The notes: a model not told the origin generated them from the sequence alone. DNA of 64,000 nucleotides from Sphingobacterium kitahiroshimense (GCF_025961315.1 NZ_JAOQNK010000001.1:3286001-3350000); one strand, 5' to 3'; positions 10,203 to 18,580 are shown, counted from the first letter of the stretch. Program-made: numbers and translations.

Positions 10203-10238
10203 AAAAAAAAGAGGTAAGTATTTTGGATACTTACCTCT
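10203..10238 (-). terminator. Intrinsic terminator of the ABC-F gene
   Basis: On the minus strand a perfect 12-bp stem (AGAGGTAAGTAT with ATACTTACCTCT, 5-nt loop) is followed by eight T. It lies 28 bp downstream of the ABC-F stop codon. Confidence 0.9.
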
Positions 10239-10265
10239 CAATTAGCGATTAAAAGATTAGAAAAA

Positions 10266-11897
10266 TTATTTTTCGATATCTTTTAAGCTATTCATCTTTT
10301 TATATTCTAGGAAACCTTTAATATCTGTAAAGTGTTCACGAACACGTTTATTTCCAAATTCAAAGACTTTATGAGCTAATCCATCTAAGAAATCTCGATC
10401 GTGAGACACCAAGATCAATGTTCCATCAAAATCTTGAAGAGCATCTTTAATAATATCTTTAGTCTTCATATCCAAGTGATTGGTAGGCTCATCTAGTATA
10501 AGAACATTTACAGGTTCCAATAGCAATTTAATCATGGCCAAACGAGTTTTTTCACCTCCTGACAAGACTTTTACTTTTTTTGTAGTATCATCTCCGCTAA
10601 ACATGAAAGCGCCGAGCAAATCTTTAATTTTCACGCGGACATCACCTACTGCAATCTGATCAATCGTGTCGAAAACAGTAAGTTCTCCATCCAATAACGC
10701 GGCCTGATTTTGTGCAAAATAGCCAATCTTAGCATTGTGACCAATTTTCAAACTTCCTTCGTAATCAATCTCTCCCATAATTGCTTTAATCATAGTTGAT
10801 TTTCCTTCTCCATTTTTACCCACAAAAGCAACTTTTTCGCCACGTTCAATAACCATATCTGCTTTTTGAAAAACAACATGTTCATCATATTTTTTTGTAA
10901 GCTCCTCAACCATAACAGGATATTGTCCTGAACGAGGTGAAGGTGGAAATTTTAATCTCAAAGCAGATGTATCAACCTCATCGATCTCAATTACTTCCAA
11001 TTTCTCTAACATTTTAACACGTGATTGTACTTGGAGCGTCTTTGAATAAGTTCCTCTAAAACGGTCTATGAATTCTTGATTATCAGCAATAAATCTTTGT
11101 TGCTCTTCATAAGCCTTTAATTGGTGTAGACGACGATCTTTACGTAACTCAAGATAATGACTGTACTTAGCCTTATAATCATAGATACGACCCATCGTTA
11201 CTTCAATTGTTCGATTTGTAATGTTATCGACAAAAGCTCTATCGTGAGAAATAACAATGACAGCTTTTGCAGAATTCATCAAGAAATCCTCTAGCCATTG
11301 AATACTCTCAATATCCATATGATTGGTCGGTTCATCCAATAAAATTAAATCTGGTTTTTTCAAGAGAATCTTCGCCAGTTCAATTCGCATGCGCCATCCT
11401 CCAGAAAATTCAGAAGTTTGACGAGTAAAATCTGTGCGTTCAAATCCCAATCCTTTTAGTACCTTCTCGACTTCAGCATCGTAATTAACCTCTTCAATTG
11501 AATAAAACTTTTCACTTAGTTCAGACACTCTTTCAATCAGCTTCATGTAATCATCAGTTTCGTAGTCTGTTCTTACATTAAGTTGTTCATTTAGTTCCTC
11601 TAACTCATCCCGCATCTGATAAACTTCTCCAAATGCTTTAGATGTCTCTTCAAAAACAGTAACATTATCTTCTGTTAATAAATGTTGGGGTAAGTATGCA
11701 ATAACTGCATCTTTCGGTCCCGAAACATTACCTGTTGTAGGTTTACCTGCACCAGCAATAATCTTCAATAATGTTGATTTACCTGCACCATTTTTTCCCA
11801 TTAAAGCAATCTTATCATTTTCATTGATTGAGAATGACACATCACTAAAAAGAGTTGTTCCTCCGAAGGAAACTGAAATATTATTTACGTTAATCAC
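10266..11897 (-). CDS. ABC-F family ATPase
   Basis: The 543-aa soluble protein has two ABC nucleotide-binding domains and no membrane segment, the ABC-F layout. Domain 1 has Walker A GKNGAGKST (about 34-42), signature FSGGW and Walker B LILLDEPTNH. Domain 2 has GKNGEGKST, LSGGE and VLILDEPTNH. The linker between them is charged and helical. ABC-F proteins act on ribosomes during translation or antibiotic protection; size and motifs resemble the housekeeping YbiT/YdiF type rather than a known resistance factor. The start is GTG at 11897, giving the expected N-terminus INVNNISVSFGG. A -7 box lies 22 nt upstream. Confidence 0.9.
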   Translation of the reverse strand: MINVNNISVSFGGTTLFSDVSFSINENDKIALMGKNGAGKSTLLKIIAGAGKPTTGNVSGPKDAVIAYLPQHLLTEDNVTVFEETSKAFGEVYQMRDELEELNEQLNVRTDYETDDYMKLIERVSELSEKFYSIEEVNYDAEVEKVLKGLGFERTDFTRQTSEFSGGWRMRIELAKILLKKPDLILLDEPTNHMDIESIQWLEDFLMNSAKAVIVISHDRAFVDNITNRTIEVTMGRIYDYKAKYSHYLELRKDRRLHQLKAYEEQQRFIADNQEFIDRFRGTYSKTLQVQSRVKMLEKLEVIEIDEVDTSALRLKFPPSPRSGQYPVMVEELTKKYDEHVVFQKADMVIERGEKVAFVGKNGEGKSTMIKAIMGEIDYEGSLKIGHNAKIGYFAQNQAALLDGELTVFDTIDQIAVGDVRVKIKDLLGAFMFSGDDTTKKVKVLSGGEKTRLAMIKLLLEPVNVLILDEPTNHLDMKTKDIIKDALQDFDGTLILVSHDRDFLDGLAHKVFEFGNKRVREHFTDIKGFLEYKKMNSLKDIEK

Positions 11898-11919
11898 TTT
11901 TATTCGCTTATATTTTCCG

Positions 11920-11927
11920 CAAAGATA
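11920..11927 (-). promoter_or_regulatory. -7 promoter box for the ABC-F gene
   Basis: On the minus strand TATCTTTG matches the Bacteroidetes -7 consensus TAnnTTTG. It ends 22 nt before the GTG start of the ABC-F gene. Confidence 0.65.
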
Positions 11928-12096
11928 AGCGAATCAATCTTATAAATATAGTACCCACCATTTTTATGGATGATTATACCTAACAACTACAAGAAAAAAC
12001 AAGAATTATGGTCAATAATTTTCAGCATATATCTTTATTGATAATTGAATATCATTTCCTATAAAAGAAATAATAATAGTAATTTTCAATTTTGTG

Positions 12097-12104
12097 TATC
12101 TTTG
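12097..12104 (+). promoter_or_regulatory. -7 promoter box directly before trmD
   Basis: TATCTTTG matches TAnnTTTG and ends 4 nt before the trmD ATG, which would put the transcription start at or next to the start codon. No clear -33 TTG is seen. Confidence 0.6.
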
Positions 12105-12108
12105 CCTC

Positions 12109-12786
12109 ATGCGATTTGATATAATTACCGTACTTCCAAGTCTATTAGATAGTCCTTTTGCACATTCTATTTTGCAACGGGCACAAAAAAAAGGTTTAGC
12201 AGAAATTGTTGTACACAATCTACGTGATTACGCGACAAATAAGCAGAAAAGTGTTGATGATTATCCCTATGGAGGAGGTTCTGGTATGGTTATGCAGATC
12301 GAGCCCTTTGCGGCTTGTATAGAAAAACTACAAGCAGAACGCACGTATGATGAAATTATCTTCATGTCTCCTGATGGCGAAACACTCAATCAAGAAATCG
12401 CGAATAATTTATCTACAAAAGGTAACATGATGATTCTTTGTGGCCACTACAAAGGTATTGATCAACGAATTAGAGATATCTATGTTACAAAAGAAATTTC
12501 TGTGGGTGATTATGTTTTATCTGGAGGAGAATTACCAGCGGCAATTTTAACAGATGCCATTATAAGATTAATACCTGGAGTTTTATCAGATGAAACTTCC
12601 GCTTTATCCGATTCTTTTCAAGACGGATTACTTGATGCGCCCATTTATACGCGTCCTGCAGACTGGAAAGGACATAAAGTTCCGGATGTATTACTTAGTG
12701 GACATGAAGCTAAAATATTGCAATGGAGAGACGAACAGCAGCTTATCCGCACCCGAGAAAGAAGACCAGATTTATTAAATGACTAA
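12109..12786 (+). CDS. trmD: tRNA (guanine-N1-)-methyltransferase TrmD
   Basis: TrmD methylates G37 of tRNAs that read codons starting with C, preventing frameshifts. The 225-aa product has the expected motifs: the N-terminus [33 protein letters not shown] and [10 protein letters not shown], which form the deep trefoil-knot SAM site. Length is normal for the family. An upstream in-frame GTG at 12094 exists, but the ATG at 12109 gives the conserved N-terminus. The gene stands alone; the usual rpsP/rimM/rplS neighbours are absent, as is common in Bacteroidetes. The -7 box ends 4 nt before the ATG, suggesting a leaderless mRNA. Confidence 0.95.
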   Translation: MRFDIITVLPSLLDSPFAHSILQRAQKKGLAEIVVHNLRDYATNKQKSVDDYPYGGGSGMVMQIEPFAACIEKLQAERTYDEIIFMSPDGETLNQEIANNLSTKGNMMILCGHYKGIDQRIRDIYVTKEISVGDYVLSGGELPAAILTDAIIRLIPGVLSDETSALSDSFQDGLLDAPIYTRPADWKGHKVPDVLLSGHEAKILQWRDEQQLIRTRERRPDLLND

Positions 12787-12823
12787 TAAATTTCAGATTT
12801 TATTGATTATTTATCATAAAAAG

Positions 12824-12853
12824 TTTGCTTAATCATTTTTTTTTATAAATTTG
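12824..12853 (+). promoter_or_regulatory. Promoter of the trp leader and operon
   Basis: TTTG at 12824-12827, an 18-bp spacer and TAAATTTG at 12846-12853 match the Bacteroidetes consensus. The -7 box ends 7 nt before the leader-peptide ATG, so the mRNA would have almost no 5' leader before that small ORF. Confidence 0.8.
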
Positions 12854-12860
12854 TGATACA

Positions 12861-12923
12861 ATGACGACAGTTAGAACATATACAAATTGGTGGTGGCCTG
12901 AAGCAATAAGCATCGGGGACTAA
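12861..12923 (+). CDS. trpL: trp operon leader peptide (three tandem Trp codons)
   Basis: A 20-codon ORF with the sequence MTTVRTYTNWWWPEAISIGD; the Trp codons TGG TGG TGG are at 12888-12896. It sits between a good promoter and trpE, and its last third overlaps one arm of an antiterminator. This is the arrangement of a ribosome-stalling leader peptide: with low charged tRNA-Trp the ribosome stops at the Trp run, otherwise it reaches the stop codon and covers the arm at 12910-12917. The function is inferred from layout; the codons and pairings are seen directly. Confidence 0.9.
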   Translation: MTTVRTYTNWWWPEAISIGD

Positions 12924-13006
12924 TTGGTATTGTCAAAATATTTCATAATCAACCAAAACCATTTATGGAAGTTCAAACCCGATGCGACTCAGTATCGGGT
13001 TTTTTT
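12910..13006 (+). promoter_or_regulatory. trp attenuator (antiterminator/terminator switch)
   Basis: GCATCGGG (12910-12917, inside the leader ORF) is perfectly complementary to CCCGATGC (12978-12985). The latter overlaps the 5' arm of the terminator, AACCCGAT (12976-12983), which pairs with ATCGGGTT (12994-13001). The two pairings are mutually exclusive. A ribosome stalled at 12888-12896 leaves 12910-12917 free to form the antiterminator; one at the stop codon (12921-12923) hides it and lets the terminator form. Confidence 0.9.
12976..13006 (+). terminator. Attenuator terminator hairpin before trpE
   Basis: The 8-bp stem AACCCGAT/ATCGGGTT with a 10-nt loop runs into seven consecutive T (13000-13006). 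It ends 23 bp before the trpE ATG. Confidence 0.9.
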
Positions 13007-13029
13007 ATGTTTAAAAAATTAAGAATAAA

Positions 13030-14433
13030 ATGAAATACACGTTTAAAACAAATCTCAAAAAATTGCTTGCTGATACGACAACTCCGGTTAGCATCTATCT
13101 CAGATTACGTGACGTCTTTCCAAATAGCATTTTACTAGAAAGTTCGGATTACCACAGCAGAGACAACAATATAAGTTACATCTGTTGCCAGTCCATTGCG
13201 CATATCAAACTTGATAATACGCAATTAGAAATTGCATATCCGAACGAAAAAGTCATCCTTAAAAATAAGGAAGAAATTAATTTAAAAGAGGAGGTAGCTA
13301 CATTCAGAAAAGCATTTGGCGAACCCATTTCAACAGAACGTAACATTATTTCAAATGGTCTTTTTGGTTATTTCACATTTGATGCCATCGAACATTTCGA
13401 AGATATCAAGTTAACTACGGCTCCAAGTCCAAAACTGGATATTCCACATTTACAGTATCATGTTTATAAATACGTGATAGCAATAGACCATTTTAGAAAT
13501 GAACTATTTGTATTTGAACATTTATTAAATGATGAAGAATCCGAATTAGATAAACTACAGTATTTAATACAAAATAAGAACTTTCCCGAATATACATTTC
13601 GTAGAACTGGAGAAGAGGCGTCCAATAGATCAGATGAAGAACATCGCGAATTGGTCAAAAAAGTAAAAGAACATATTCAAAGAGGTGATGTTTTTCAAAT
13701 TGTTCCATCACGCGCATTTTCAACGCCTTTTCTAGGCGATGAGTTCAATGTATATCGTGCTTTACGTTCCATCAACCCCTCCCCCTACTTATTCTACTTT
13801 GACTACGGAAATTTCAAACTATTTGGGTCTTCTCCAGAAGCACAATTGACCATTAAAAATGGAGAAGCAACAATTTATCCAATTGCAGGTACTTTTAAAC
13901 GGACCGGTAATATGGAGGAGGATATTAAAATAGCCGAAGAACTTAAAAATGACCCTAAAGAATCCGCTGAACATGTCATGCTCGTAGATCTTGCAAGAAA
14001 CGATTTAAGCAGACATTGTAACCAAGTTGAGGTAAAATCTTATAAGGAAGCACAATACTATTCCCATGTAATCCACTTAGTTTCAAAAGTTTCAGGCAAA
14101 TTAAAACCAGGAGTCAATCCTTTTGATGTTGTGGGTGATACATATCCGGCAGGAACACTGAGTGGTGCCCCTAAACATATGGCGCTTACTTTAATAGATC
14201 GTTATGAAGGCCAACAAAGATCATTCTATAGCGGTGCAATTGGATATATGGGTTTTAATGGCGATTTTAATCATGCTATTATGATTCGTTCATTTTTAAG
14301 TAAACAAAATCTATTGAATTACCAAGCAGGAGGAGGAATTGTATTAGATTCAGATCCAGAGATGGAATTACAAGAAGTAAATAATAAAATAGCAGCTTTG
14401 AGAAAAGCATTAGAATTAGCAGAAACGTTATGA
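13030..14433 (+). CDS. trpE: Anthranilate synthase component I
   Basis: TrpE converts chorismate to anthranilate using ammonia delivered by TrpG, the first committed step to tryptophan. The 467-aa protein has the N-terminal LLESSDYHSRD region, where the LLES motif is the known Trp feedback site, and the chorismate-binding C-terminal domain with DVFQIVPSRAF, GSSPEAQL, PIAGTFKRTG, MLVDLARNDLSR and AGTLSGAPKHMAL. Length is normal. It is the first gene behind the attenuator, and its TGA stop overlaps the ATG of the chorismate mutase gene (ATGA), suggesting translational coupling. Confidence 0.95.
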   Translation: MKYTFKTNLKKLLADTTTPVSIYLRLRDVFPNSILLESSDYHSRDNNISYICCQSIAHIKLDNTQLEIAYPNEKVILKNKEEINLKEEVATFRKAFGEPISTERNIISNGLFGYFTFDAIEHFEDIKLTTAPSPKLDIPHLQYHVYKYVIAIDHFRNELFVFEHLLNDEESELDKLQYLIQNKNFPEYTFRRTGEEASNRSDEEHRELVKKVKEHIQRGDVFQIVPSRAFSTPFLGDEFNVYRALRSINPSPYLFYFDYGNFKLFGSSPEAQLTIKNGEATIYPIAGTFKRTGNMEEDIKIAEELKNDPKESAEHVMLVDLARNDLSRHCNQVEVKSYKEAQYYSHVIHLVSKVSGKLKPGVNPFDVVGDTYPAGTLSGAPKHMALTLIDRYEGQQRSFYSGAIGYMGFNGDFNHAIMIRSFLSKQNLLNYQAGGGIVLDSDPEMELQEVNNKIAALRKALELAETL

Positions 14434-14729
14434 TTAGACCTTTAGAATATTGTGACAATCTATCACACATTCGTAGTTCAATTGACTGTATCGACTATAG
14501 AATCATTGAACTTATTGCACAACGGGCGCAATATGTACAACAAGCCGCTCAATATAAATCTTCATTAGAAGAAGTTAAAGCGGAACAAAGAGTAATTAAC
14601 ATGTTCGAGCAAAGAAATGATTGGGCAACTAATTTTAAAATTGAAGGAAAACTCGTAGAAAGTGTATTCCAATCAATCATCAATCACTTCATTAATAAAG
14701 AAACAGAAATTTTCCATGAGCAATCATAA
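14430..14729 (+). CDS. PchB-like chorismate mutase (AroQ fold)
   Basis: The 99-aa all-helical protein resembles AroQ-class chorismate mutases, most closely the PchB pattern (LSHIRSSIDCIDYRIIELIA, then RAQYVQQAAQYKSS and VKAEQRVINMF). Arg in SHIR, Arg in AQRA and Lys in QYK match active-site positions of the family. Chorismate mutases make prephenate; PchB also splits isochorismate to salicylate, but no isochorismate synthase is visible here, so chorismate mutase is the safer call. It overlaps trpE by 4 nt and trpG by 14 nt, so it is built into the trp operon. Its presence at the chorismate branch point may balance aromatic flux or assist complex assembly; that is inference. Confidence 0.8.
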   Translation: MIRPLEYCDNLSHIRSSIDCIDYRIIELIAQRAQYVQQAAQYKSSLEEVKAEQRVINMFEQRNDWATNFKIEGKLVESVFQSIINHFINKETEIFHEQS

Positions 14730-15291
14730 AATATTAGTAATCGACAATTACGATTCGTTCACCTACAATTTGGTTCATCTATTACAAGAATGTGATCAAG
14801 AATATACAGTATGGAGAAATGATAAATTCAAATTAGAAGAGGTAGCTGCTTTTGATAAAATTTTATTGTCGCCAGGTCCAGGTATTCCCGAAGAAGCCGG
14901 TCTGTTATTAGATGTCATCCGCACATATGCGGATACAAAAAGTATATTAGGCATTTGCCTTGGCCAACAAGCCATTGCCGAAGTTTTTGGAGGTAAACTT
15001 TATAATATGCCGAGACCGCTACATGGAGTGGCAACAGATCTAATTATTATAGATCATTCAGAAAAACTATTTGAAGATTACGCTAGTCACAGTAAAATTG
15101 CACGTTATCATTCCTGGGCTGTCGAAACTTCATCTCTTCCTGAAACCTTAAAAGTAACCGCAACAGATGAAGATGGTGTTATCATGGCACTGTCCCATAG
15201 GACCCTTGACGTAAAAGGATTACAATTTCATCCAGAATCTGTTTTGACAGAGAATGGGAAAAAACTAATTGAAAACTGGTTAAAAAAATAG
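14716..15291 (+). CDS. trpG: Anthranilate synthase component II (glutamine amidotransferase)
   Basis: TrpG hydrolyses glutamine and channels ammonia to TrpE. The product has the class I amidotransferase signature: N-terminus ILVIDNYDSFTYNLVHLL, oxyanion-loop LLSPGPGIPEEAG, nucleophile Cys in LGICLGQQAIAE, and the catalytic His-Glu pair in GLQFHPESVLTE. The ATG at 14716 (191 aa) gives the conserved N-terminus; an earlier in-frame ATG at 14662 would add 18 residues lying inside the upstream gene. Only 2 bp separate it from trpC. There is no trpD (phosphoribosyltransferase) between them and no TrpD fusion. Confidence 0.95.
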   Translation: MSNHKILVIDNYDSFTYNLVHLLQECDQEYTVWRNDKFKLEEVAAFDKILLSPGPGIPEEAGLLLDVIRTYADTKSILGICLGQQAIAEVFGGKLYNMPRPLHGVATDLIIIDHSEKLFEDYASHSKIARYHSWAVETSSLPETLKVTATDEDGVIMALSHRTLDVKGLQFHPESVLTENGKKLIENWLKK

Positions 15292-15293
15292 AA

Positions 15294-16076
15294 ATGACAA
15301 TTTTAGATAAAATAGTTGAACGAAAACGAGTAGAAGTCTCAGAAGCTCAAGCAAAAGTTTCTATCGAAGAACTTAGTGAATATCCGCTCTTTAGTAGAAC
15401 TTGTTATTCGCTAAAAGAATCCGTTCTTGATCCACAACGTACGGGGATAATCTCAGAATACAAACGCGCCTCCCCTTCCAAAGGCGTCATCAACAACATT
15501 AACAAGGTATCAGAAGTTGTCAAAGGATATCAAAATGCAGGCGCTTCTGCAATATCAGTATTAACAGATGCTGATTTTTTTCAAGGAAGTTTAAAGGATC
15601 TGGAAGAAGCCCGATCAGTATTAACCATACCTTTACTTCGTAAAGAATTTATAATCGATAAATATCAGATCGCTGAAGCAAAAGCCTATGGTGCTGATAT
15701 TATTTTACTAATAGCGGCATGTTTGACCAATGAAGAGGTAAGCGAACTCTCCAATTACGCTAAAACTTTGGGTCTGAATGTACTTTTGGAGGTTCATAAC
15801 GAAGAAGAATTAAAAGGAAACCTATTTGATACAGTTGATGCCATTGGCGTAAACAACCGTAATCTGAAAGACTTCTCCGTATCATTAGCGCACTCTTACG
15901 ACTTAGTCAATAAAATTCCAGATACTTATATTAAAGTTTCAGAAAGTGGAATTTCAGACCCTCAAACAATCCGTGAATTAAAAAGCATTGGTTATAATTC
16001 ATTTCTTATTGGCGAAAATTTTATGAAAACAACTGACCCGGGGAAAGCATTATTGGAATTTGTAAAAGAAATATAA
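15294..16076 (+). CDS. trpC: Indole-3-glycerol phosphate synthase
   Basis: TrpC closes the indole ring from carboxyphenylamino-deoxyribulose phosphate. The 260-aa TIM barrel shows the family motifs: ILDKIVERKRVEV at the N-terminus, ISEYKRASPSKG with catalytic Lys, VLTDADFFQGS, LLRKEFIIDKYQI, VLLEVHNEEEL, GVNNRNLKDFSV and VSESGI. It is the last gene of this operon; the next gene, 75 bp downstream, is a sigma factor. The remaining genes of the pathway (trpD, trpF, trpB, trpA) are not in the window. Confidence 0.95.
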   Translation: MTILDKIVERKRVEVSEAQAKVSIEELSEYPLFSRTCYSLKESVLDPQRTGIISEYKRASPSKGVINNINKVSEVVKGYQNAGASAISVLTDADFFQGSLKDLEEARSVLTIPLLRKEFIIDKYQIAEAKAYGADIILLIAACLTNEEVSELSNYAKTLGLNVLLEVHNEEELKGNLFDTVDAIGVNNRNLKDFSVSLAHSYDLVNKIPDTYIKVSESGISDPQTIRELKSIGYNSFLIGENFMKTTDPGKALLEFVKEI

Positions 16077-16105
16077 AAACTATTTAAATCCAATCTAAAT
16101 AAGAG

Positions 16106-16113
16106 TATATTTG
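16106..16113 (+). promoter_or_regulatory. -7 promoter box for the ECF sigma factor gene
   Basis: TATATTTG matches TAnnTTTG, 38 bp before the TTG start of the sigma factor. No clear -33 element is seen. Confidence 0.5.
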
Positions 16114-16150
16114 CTTCTTAAAATCACAGATTAAGTAGCCGCTTCTTATT

Positions 16151-16666
16151 TTGGACACAAAAATTTTTATCATAAATAAAGATAGCTTTGAGCAAATATA
16201 CCTTCAATATTGGGAAGGTATGTTTGCATTTTGTATCAAAAATATCCAAGATGAAGAAGTTGCAAAAGAAATCGTTCAAGAAGTTTTTAAATCATTATGG
16301 GAACGGCGTGATGATCTTCGTCTTCTAGAAGTTGAGCGATACTTAATCAGAGCTGTTAAACTCAAAACCTTTGAATATATACGTAATAAAGTTACGCGCC
16401 AACATCATTTAGAAAACATAATTAATACAGCGGAAAACCACTATGTAGAGCATCCCTTAATTGCTCAAGAACTATCGGAGAAGATTTCATCATTAGTCAA
16501 TAAATTACCCGCTCAATGTAAAAATGTTTTTCAAATGAGCAGAGATCAAGGTTTAACAAATAAAGAAATAGCCCATAAATTATATATATCAGAGCGAGCT
16601 GTAGAATATCACATTTCCAAAGCTTTAAAAACGCTAAAAACCGAATTAACCGAATATATTAATTAA
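16151..16666 (+). CDS. ECF-type RNA polymerase sigma factor (FecI-like)
   Basis: The 171-aa protein has sigma region 2 (about residues 10-75, with YLQYWEGMFAFCIKNI and EIVQEVFKSLWERR) and region 4 with a helix-turn-helix (about 115-165, NKEIAHKLYISERAVEYHISKA). This is the Bacteroidetes sigma-70 family that pairs with FecR-like anti-sigma factors at outer-membrane transport loci. The best start is TTG at 16151: an in-frame stop lies just upstream and the first ATG would cut region 2. The downstream anti-sigma gene follows after 44 bp. It probably drives part of the uptake locus that follows. Confidence 0.85.
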   Translation: MDTKIFIINKDSFEQIYLQYWEGMFAFCIKNIQDEEVAKEIVQEVFKSLWERRDDLRLLEVERYLIRAVKLKTFEYIRNKVTRQHHLENIINTAENHYVEHPLIAQELSEKISSLVNKLPAQCKNVFQMSRDQGLTNKEIAHKLYISERAVEYHISKALKTLKTELTEYIN

Positions 16667-16683
16667 ATAAAAAAGAAATCCTG

Positions 16684-16691
16684 TATTTTTG
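16684..16691 (+). promoter_or_regulatory. Possible internal -7 box before the anti-sigma gene
   Basis: TATTTTTG matches TAnnTTTG, 19 bp before the anti-sigma ATG, within the 44-bp gap after the sigma gene. Confidence 0.35.
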
Positions 16692-16710
16692 CTATTAAGG
16701 ATATAAGCCG

Positions 16711-17349
16711 ATGAAAGTTGATCAAAAGTTGATAGAGAAATATCATTTAAACCAATGCACTCCAGAAGAAAGAATTCTTGTGGAGGAATGGCTTGTAGAT
16801 GATAATTTGGACTTTTCTCCACTATCACTTCCTCAATTTGACAAGTCCCATATCCAATCACAGATCTGGGAAAACATTGCCGCTAATATAATTGAACCAG
16901 CCCCGATTAAAGTTGATAATAATAGAAAAAGACTAATACGTTACATAAGTATCGCTGCTTCAATCGTAATTTTATTCGGCCTCTTTATCTATAAAAACAA
17001 TATAGATAAAGAAATTAGTTATGCCATTTTTGATAATAGCACAAGTGCAAATTCAAAGTATTTTGAAAAAAATAGTTATGAACTAATTTTAGGAAAGCAT
17101 GCTACAGCAAAAATTAATGTAGAAACTGGAGAATTTTTTTCAATGGGTACAATGGTTATTATTCCAAAGAAAGATTTCGAATTTAGTTTTATTGGAACTA
17201 GAGAAAAAAAGGAATTAAAAAATGGAGAAACTTATTTCATTCTAAACTCCAAAAATACAGGCAAGCAAATTATTCTCTCCCAATCGGAACTCACTTTTTT
17301 AGCACCAACAATTCAGAATCAGCTTAAATTACAGTTTAACATTATATAA
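16711..17349 (+). CDS. Short FecR-like anti-sigma factor
   Basis: The 212-aa protein has a cytoplasmic N-terminus (about 1-85) with the YHLNQCTPEERILVEEWL pattern of FecR proteins, one membrane helix (about 89-106, YISIAASIVILFGLFIY) and a periplasmic beta-rich part (about 110-212). Typical Bacteroidetes FecR proteins have 300-390 residues; this one lacks most of the periplasmic FecR and C-terminal signalling regions, so it may sense differently or be reduced. It follows the sigma factor gene and is expected to hold that sigma factor at the membrane. The assignment rests on the N-terminal pattern, topology and position. Confidence 0.7.
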   Translation: MKVDQKLIEKYHLNQCTPEERILVEEWLVDDNLDFSPLSLPQFDKSHIQSQIWENIAANIIEPAPIKVDNNRKRLIRYISIAASIVILFGLFIYKNNIDKEISYAIFDNSTSANSKYFEKNSYELILGKHATAKINVETGEFFSMGTMVIIPKKDFEFSFIGTREKKELKNGETYFILNSKNTGKQIILSQSELTFLAPTIQNQLKLQFNII

Positions 17350-17377
17350 CAAGCCTCTATTAATAACTTCAATTCCC

Positions 17378-18580
17378 ATGCAATTAAAACCTATTTCTAA
17401 AACTCTTCTACTTTTATTAATAGTTTTCTTTATTGGTTGTTCGAGTAGAGACCAAAGTAACAGTAGTTCCAACAACTACAGCTTGTATATTATGAATAAG
17501 AATTTGGGAAATACCATTGTAACAACTAATTCTATAGATTCGGGGACAATAAATATTCTGAAAGATGGTATCGACTTACCAACACGATATTTTGATCGAA
17601 GCATCATCGTACATAATGGCTTTTTCTATCATATAAAAAGTGGAAAATTCATAAAATTCGAAATGCAGGAAAATGCATTAACAGAAATAGCTGCGATTCC
17701 GATGTCCAATCAACATATAGAAAATATGAATTGGCAAGGAAAAGATACGTTATTACTTTTTACGCTTGACAATAAAACATATAGTAAACTGCACTACTAT
17801 AAAATAGATGTAAAGAAGTTCGAGATCCTACAAAAAGAAGAAATACATTTACCAGTTGCTCCAAGTAAATTTCCGATAGTTTCAATAGGATTCAGCACAT
17901 TACATCAGAATAATCTCATACTGGGATATACATACAATAAAGTAATCAACGAAACAGATTTTACGACTATTGACACCATGTATTTTGCAACATTAGACCC
18001 ACAAACGCTAAAGATAAAAAGCATACAAAAAGATAACCGATCCACCTACCCAGGAGGAGTCAATACAGTACAGTCTTACAGTTTTCATGATGAGAGAGGA
18101 AATTTCTATTTTATGAGTTGCCCAGGAATTGCTTTAGGAAACAATCTCAGTAAACCTACCGCAATATTTAGAATACCAAATAATACAACAACAGTAGATT
18201 CAAGCTATTTCTTTAATCTTACCGCTACAAATCAAAATCATGCCTATGGCATGTGGTACTTAGGGAATAATGAAGCAATCATTCGTAGTGAAAGAAAAGA
18301 CCTTTATAACGATTTCAGCGATCATCATTCAACTTATCAATTTGAATATTATGTTGTAGATTTATTAAAACAAACAGCAACAAAGCTAACCCTACCCTAC
18401 GATAAAGGAACTCGCAAAGAATCTGTTCTTGTGGAGAATGGTAAGGCATATATTACCATTGACGATAAAGATGATAATCATCAAGTTTGGATATACAATA
18501 TTCAAACTAAAAAGATAAGTACCGGACTAAAATTAGACAAAGAGACAGATTTCATTGTCCGTATAGACAAACTAAATTAG
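17378..18580 (+). CDS. DUF4374-like lipoprotein of the uptake locus
   Basis: The 400-aa product has a lipoprotein signal (LLLLIVFFIGCSS; Cys about residue 21) followed by a beta-propeller-like domain. Several segments parallel the DUF4374 lipoprotein encoded at 21404-22660: FTTIDTMYFATL against FTTTDTTYIGIF, and a middle DERGNFYF against DNKGDAYV. So the two appear to be divergent paralogues on either side of the TonB receptor gene. It probably faces the periplasm or the outside on a lipid anchor. Specific function is unknown; DUF4374 proteins occur with TonB receptors and PepSY proteins in iron-type uptake loci. It is 28 bp from the anti-sigma gene, so it is likely in the sigma-factor operon. 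Confidence 0.7.
   Translation: MQLKPISKTLLLLLIVFFIGCSSRDQSNSSSNNYSLYIMNKNLGNTIVTTNSIDSGTINILKDGIDLPTRYFDRSIIVHNGFFYHIKSGKFIKFEMQENALTEIAAIPMSNQHIENMNWQGKDTLLLFTLDNKTYSKLHYYKIDVKKFEILQKEEIHLPVAPSKFPIVSIGFSTLHQNNLILGYTYNKVINETDFTTIDTMYFATLDPQTLKIKSIQKDNRSTYPGGVNTVQSYSFHDERGNFYFMSCPGIALGNNLSKPTAIFRIPNNTTTVDSSYFFNLTATNQNHAYGMWYLGNNEAIIRSERKDLYNDFSDHHSTYQFEYYVVDLLKQTATKLTLPYDKGTRKESVLVENGKAYITIDDKDDNHQVWIYNIQTKKISTGLKLDKETDFIVRIDKLN

Noticed and set aside
14430-14729. Salicylate synthesis by the PchB-like protein for siderophore production
   Set aside because: No isochorismate synthase is nearby and the gene sits inside a trp operon; chorismate mutase is the simpler call.
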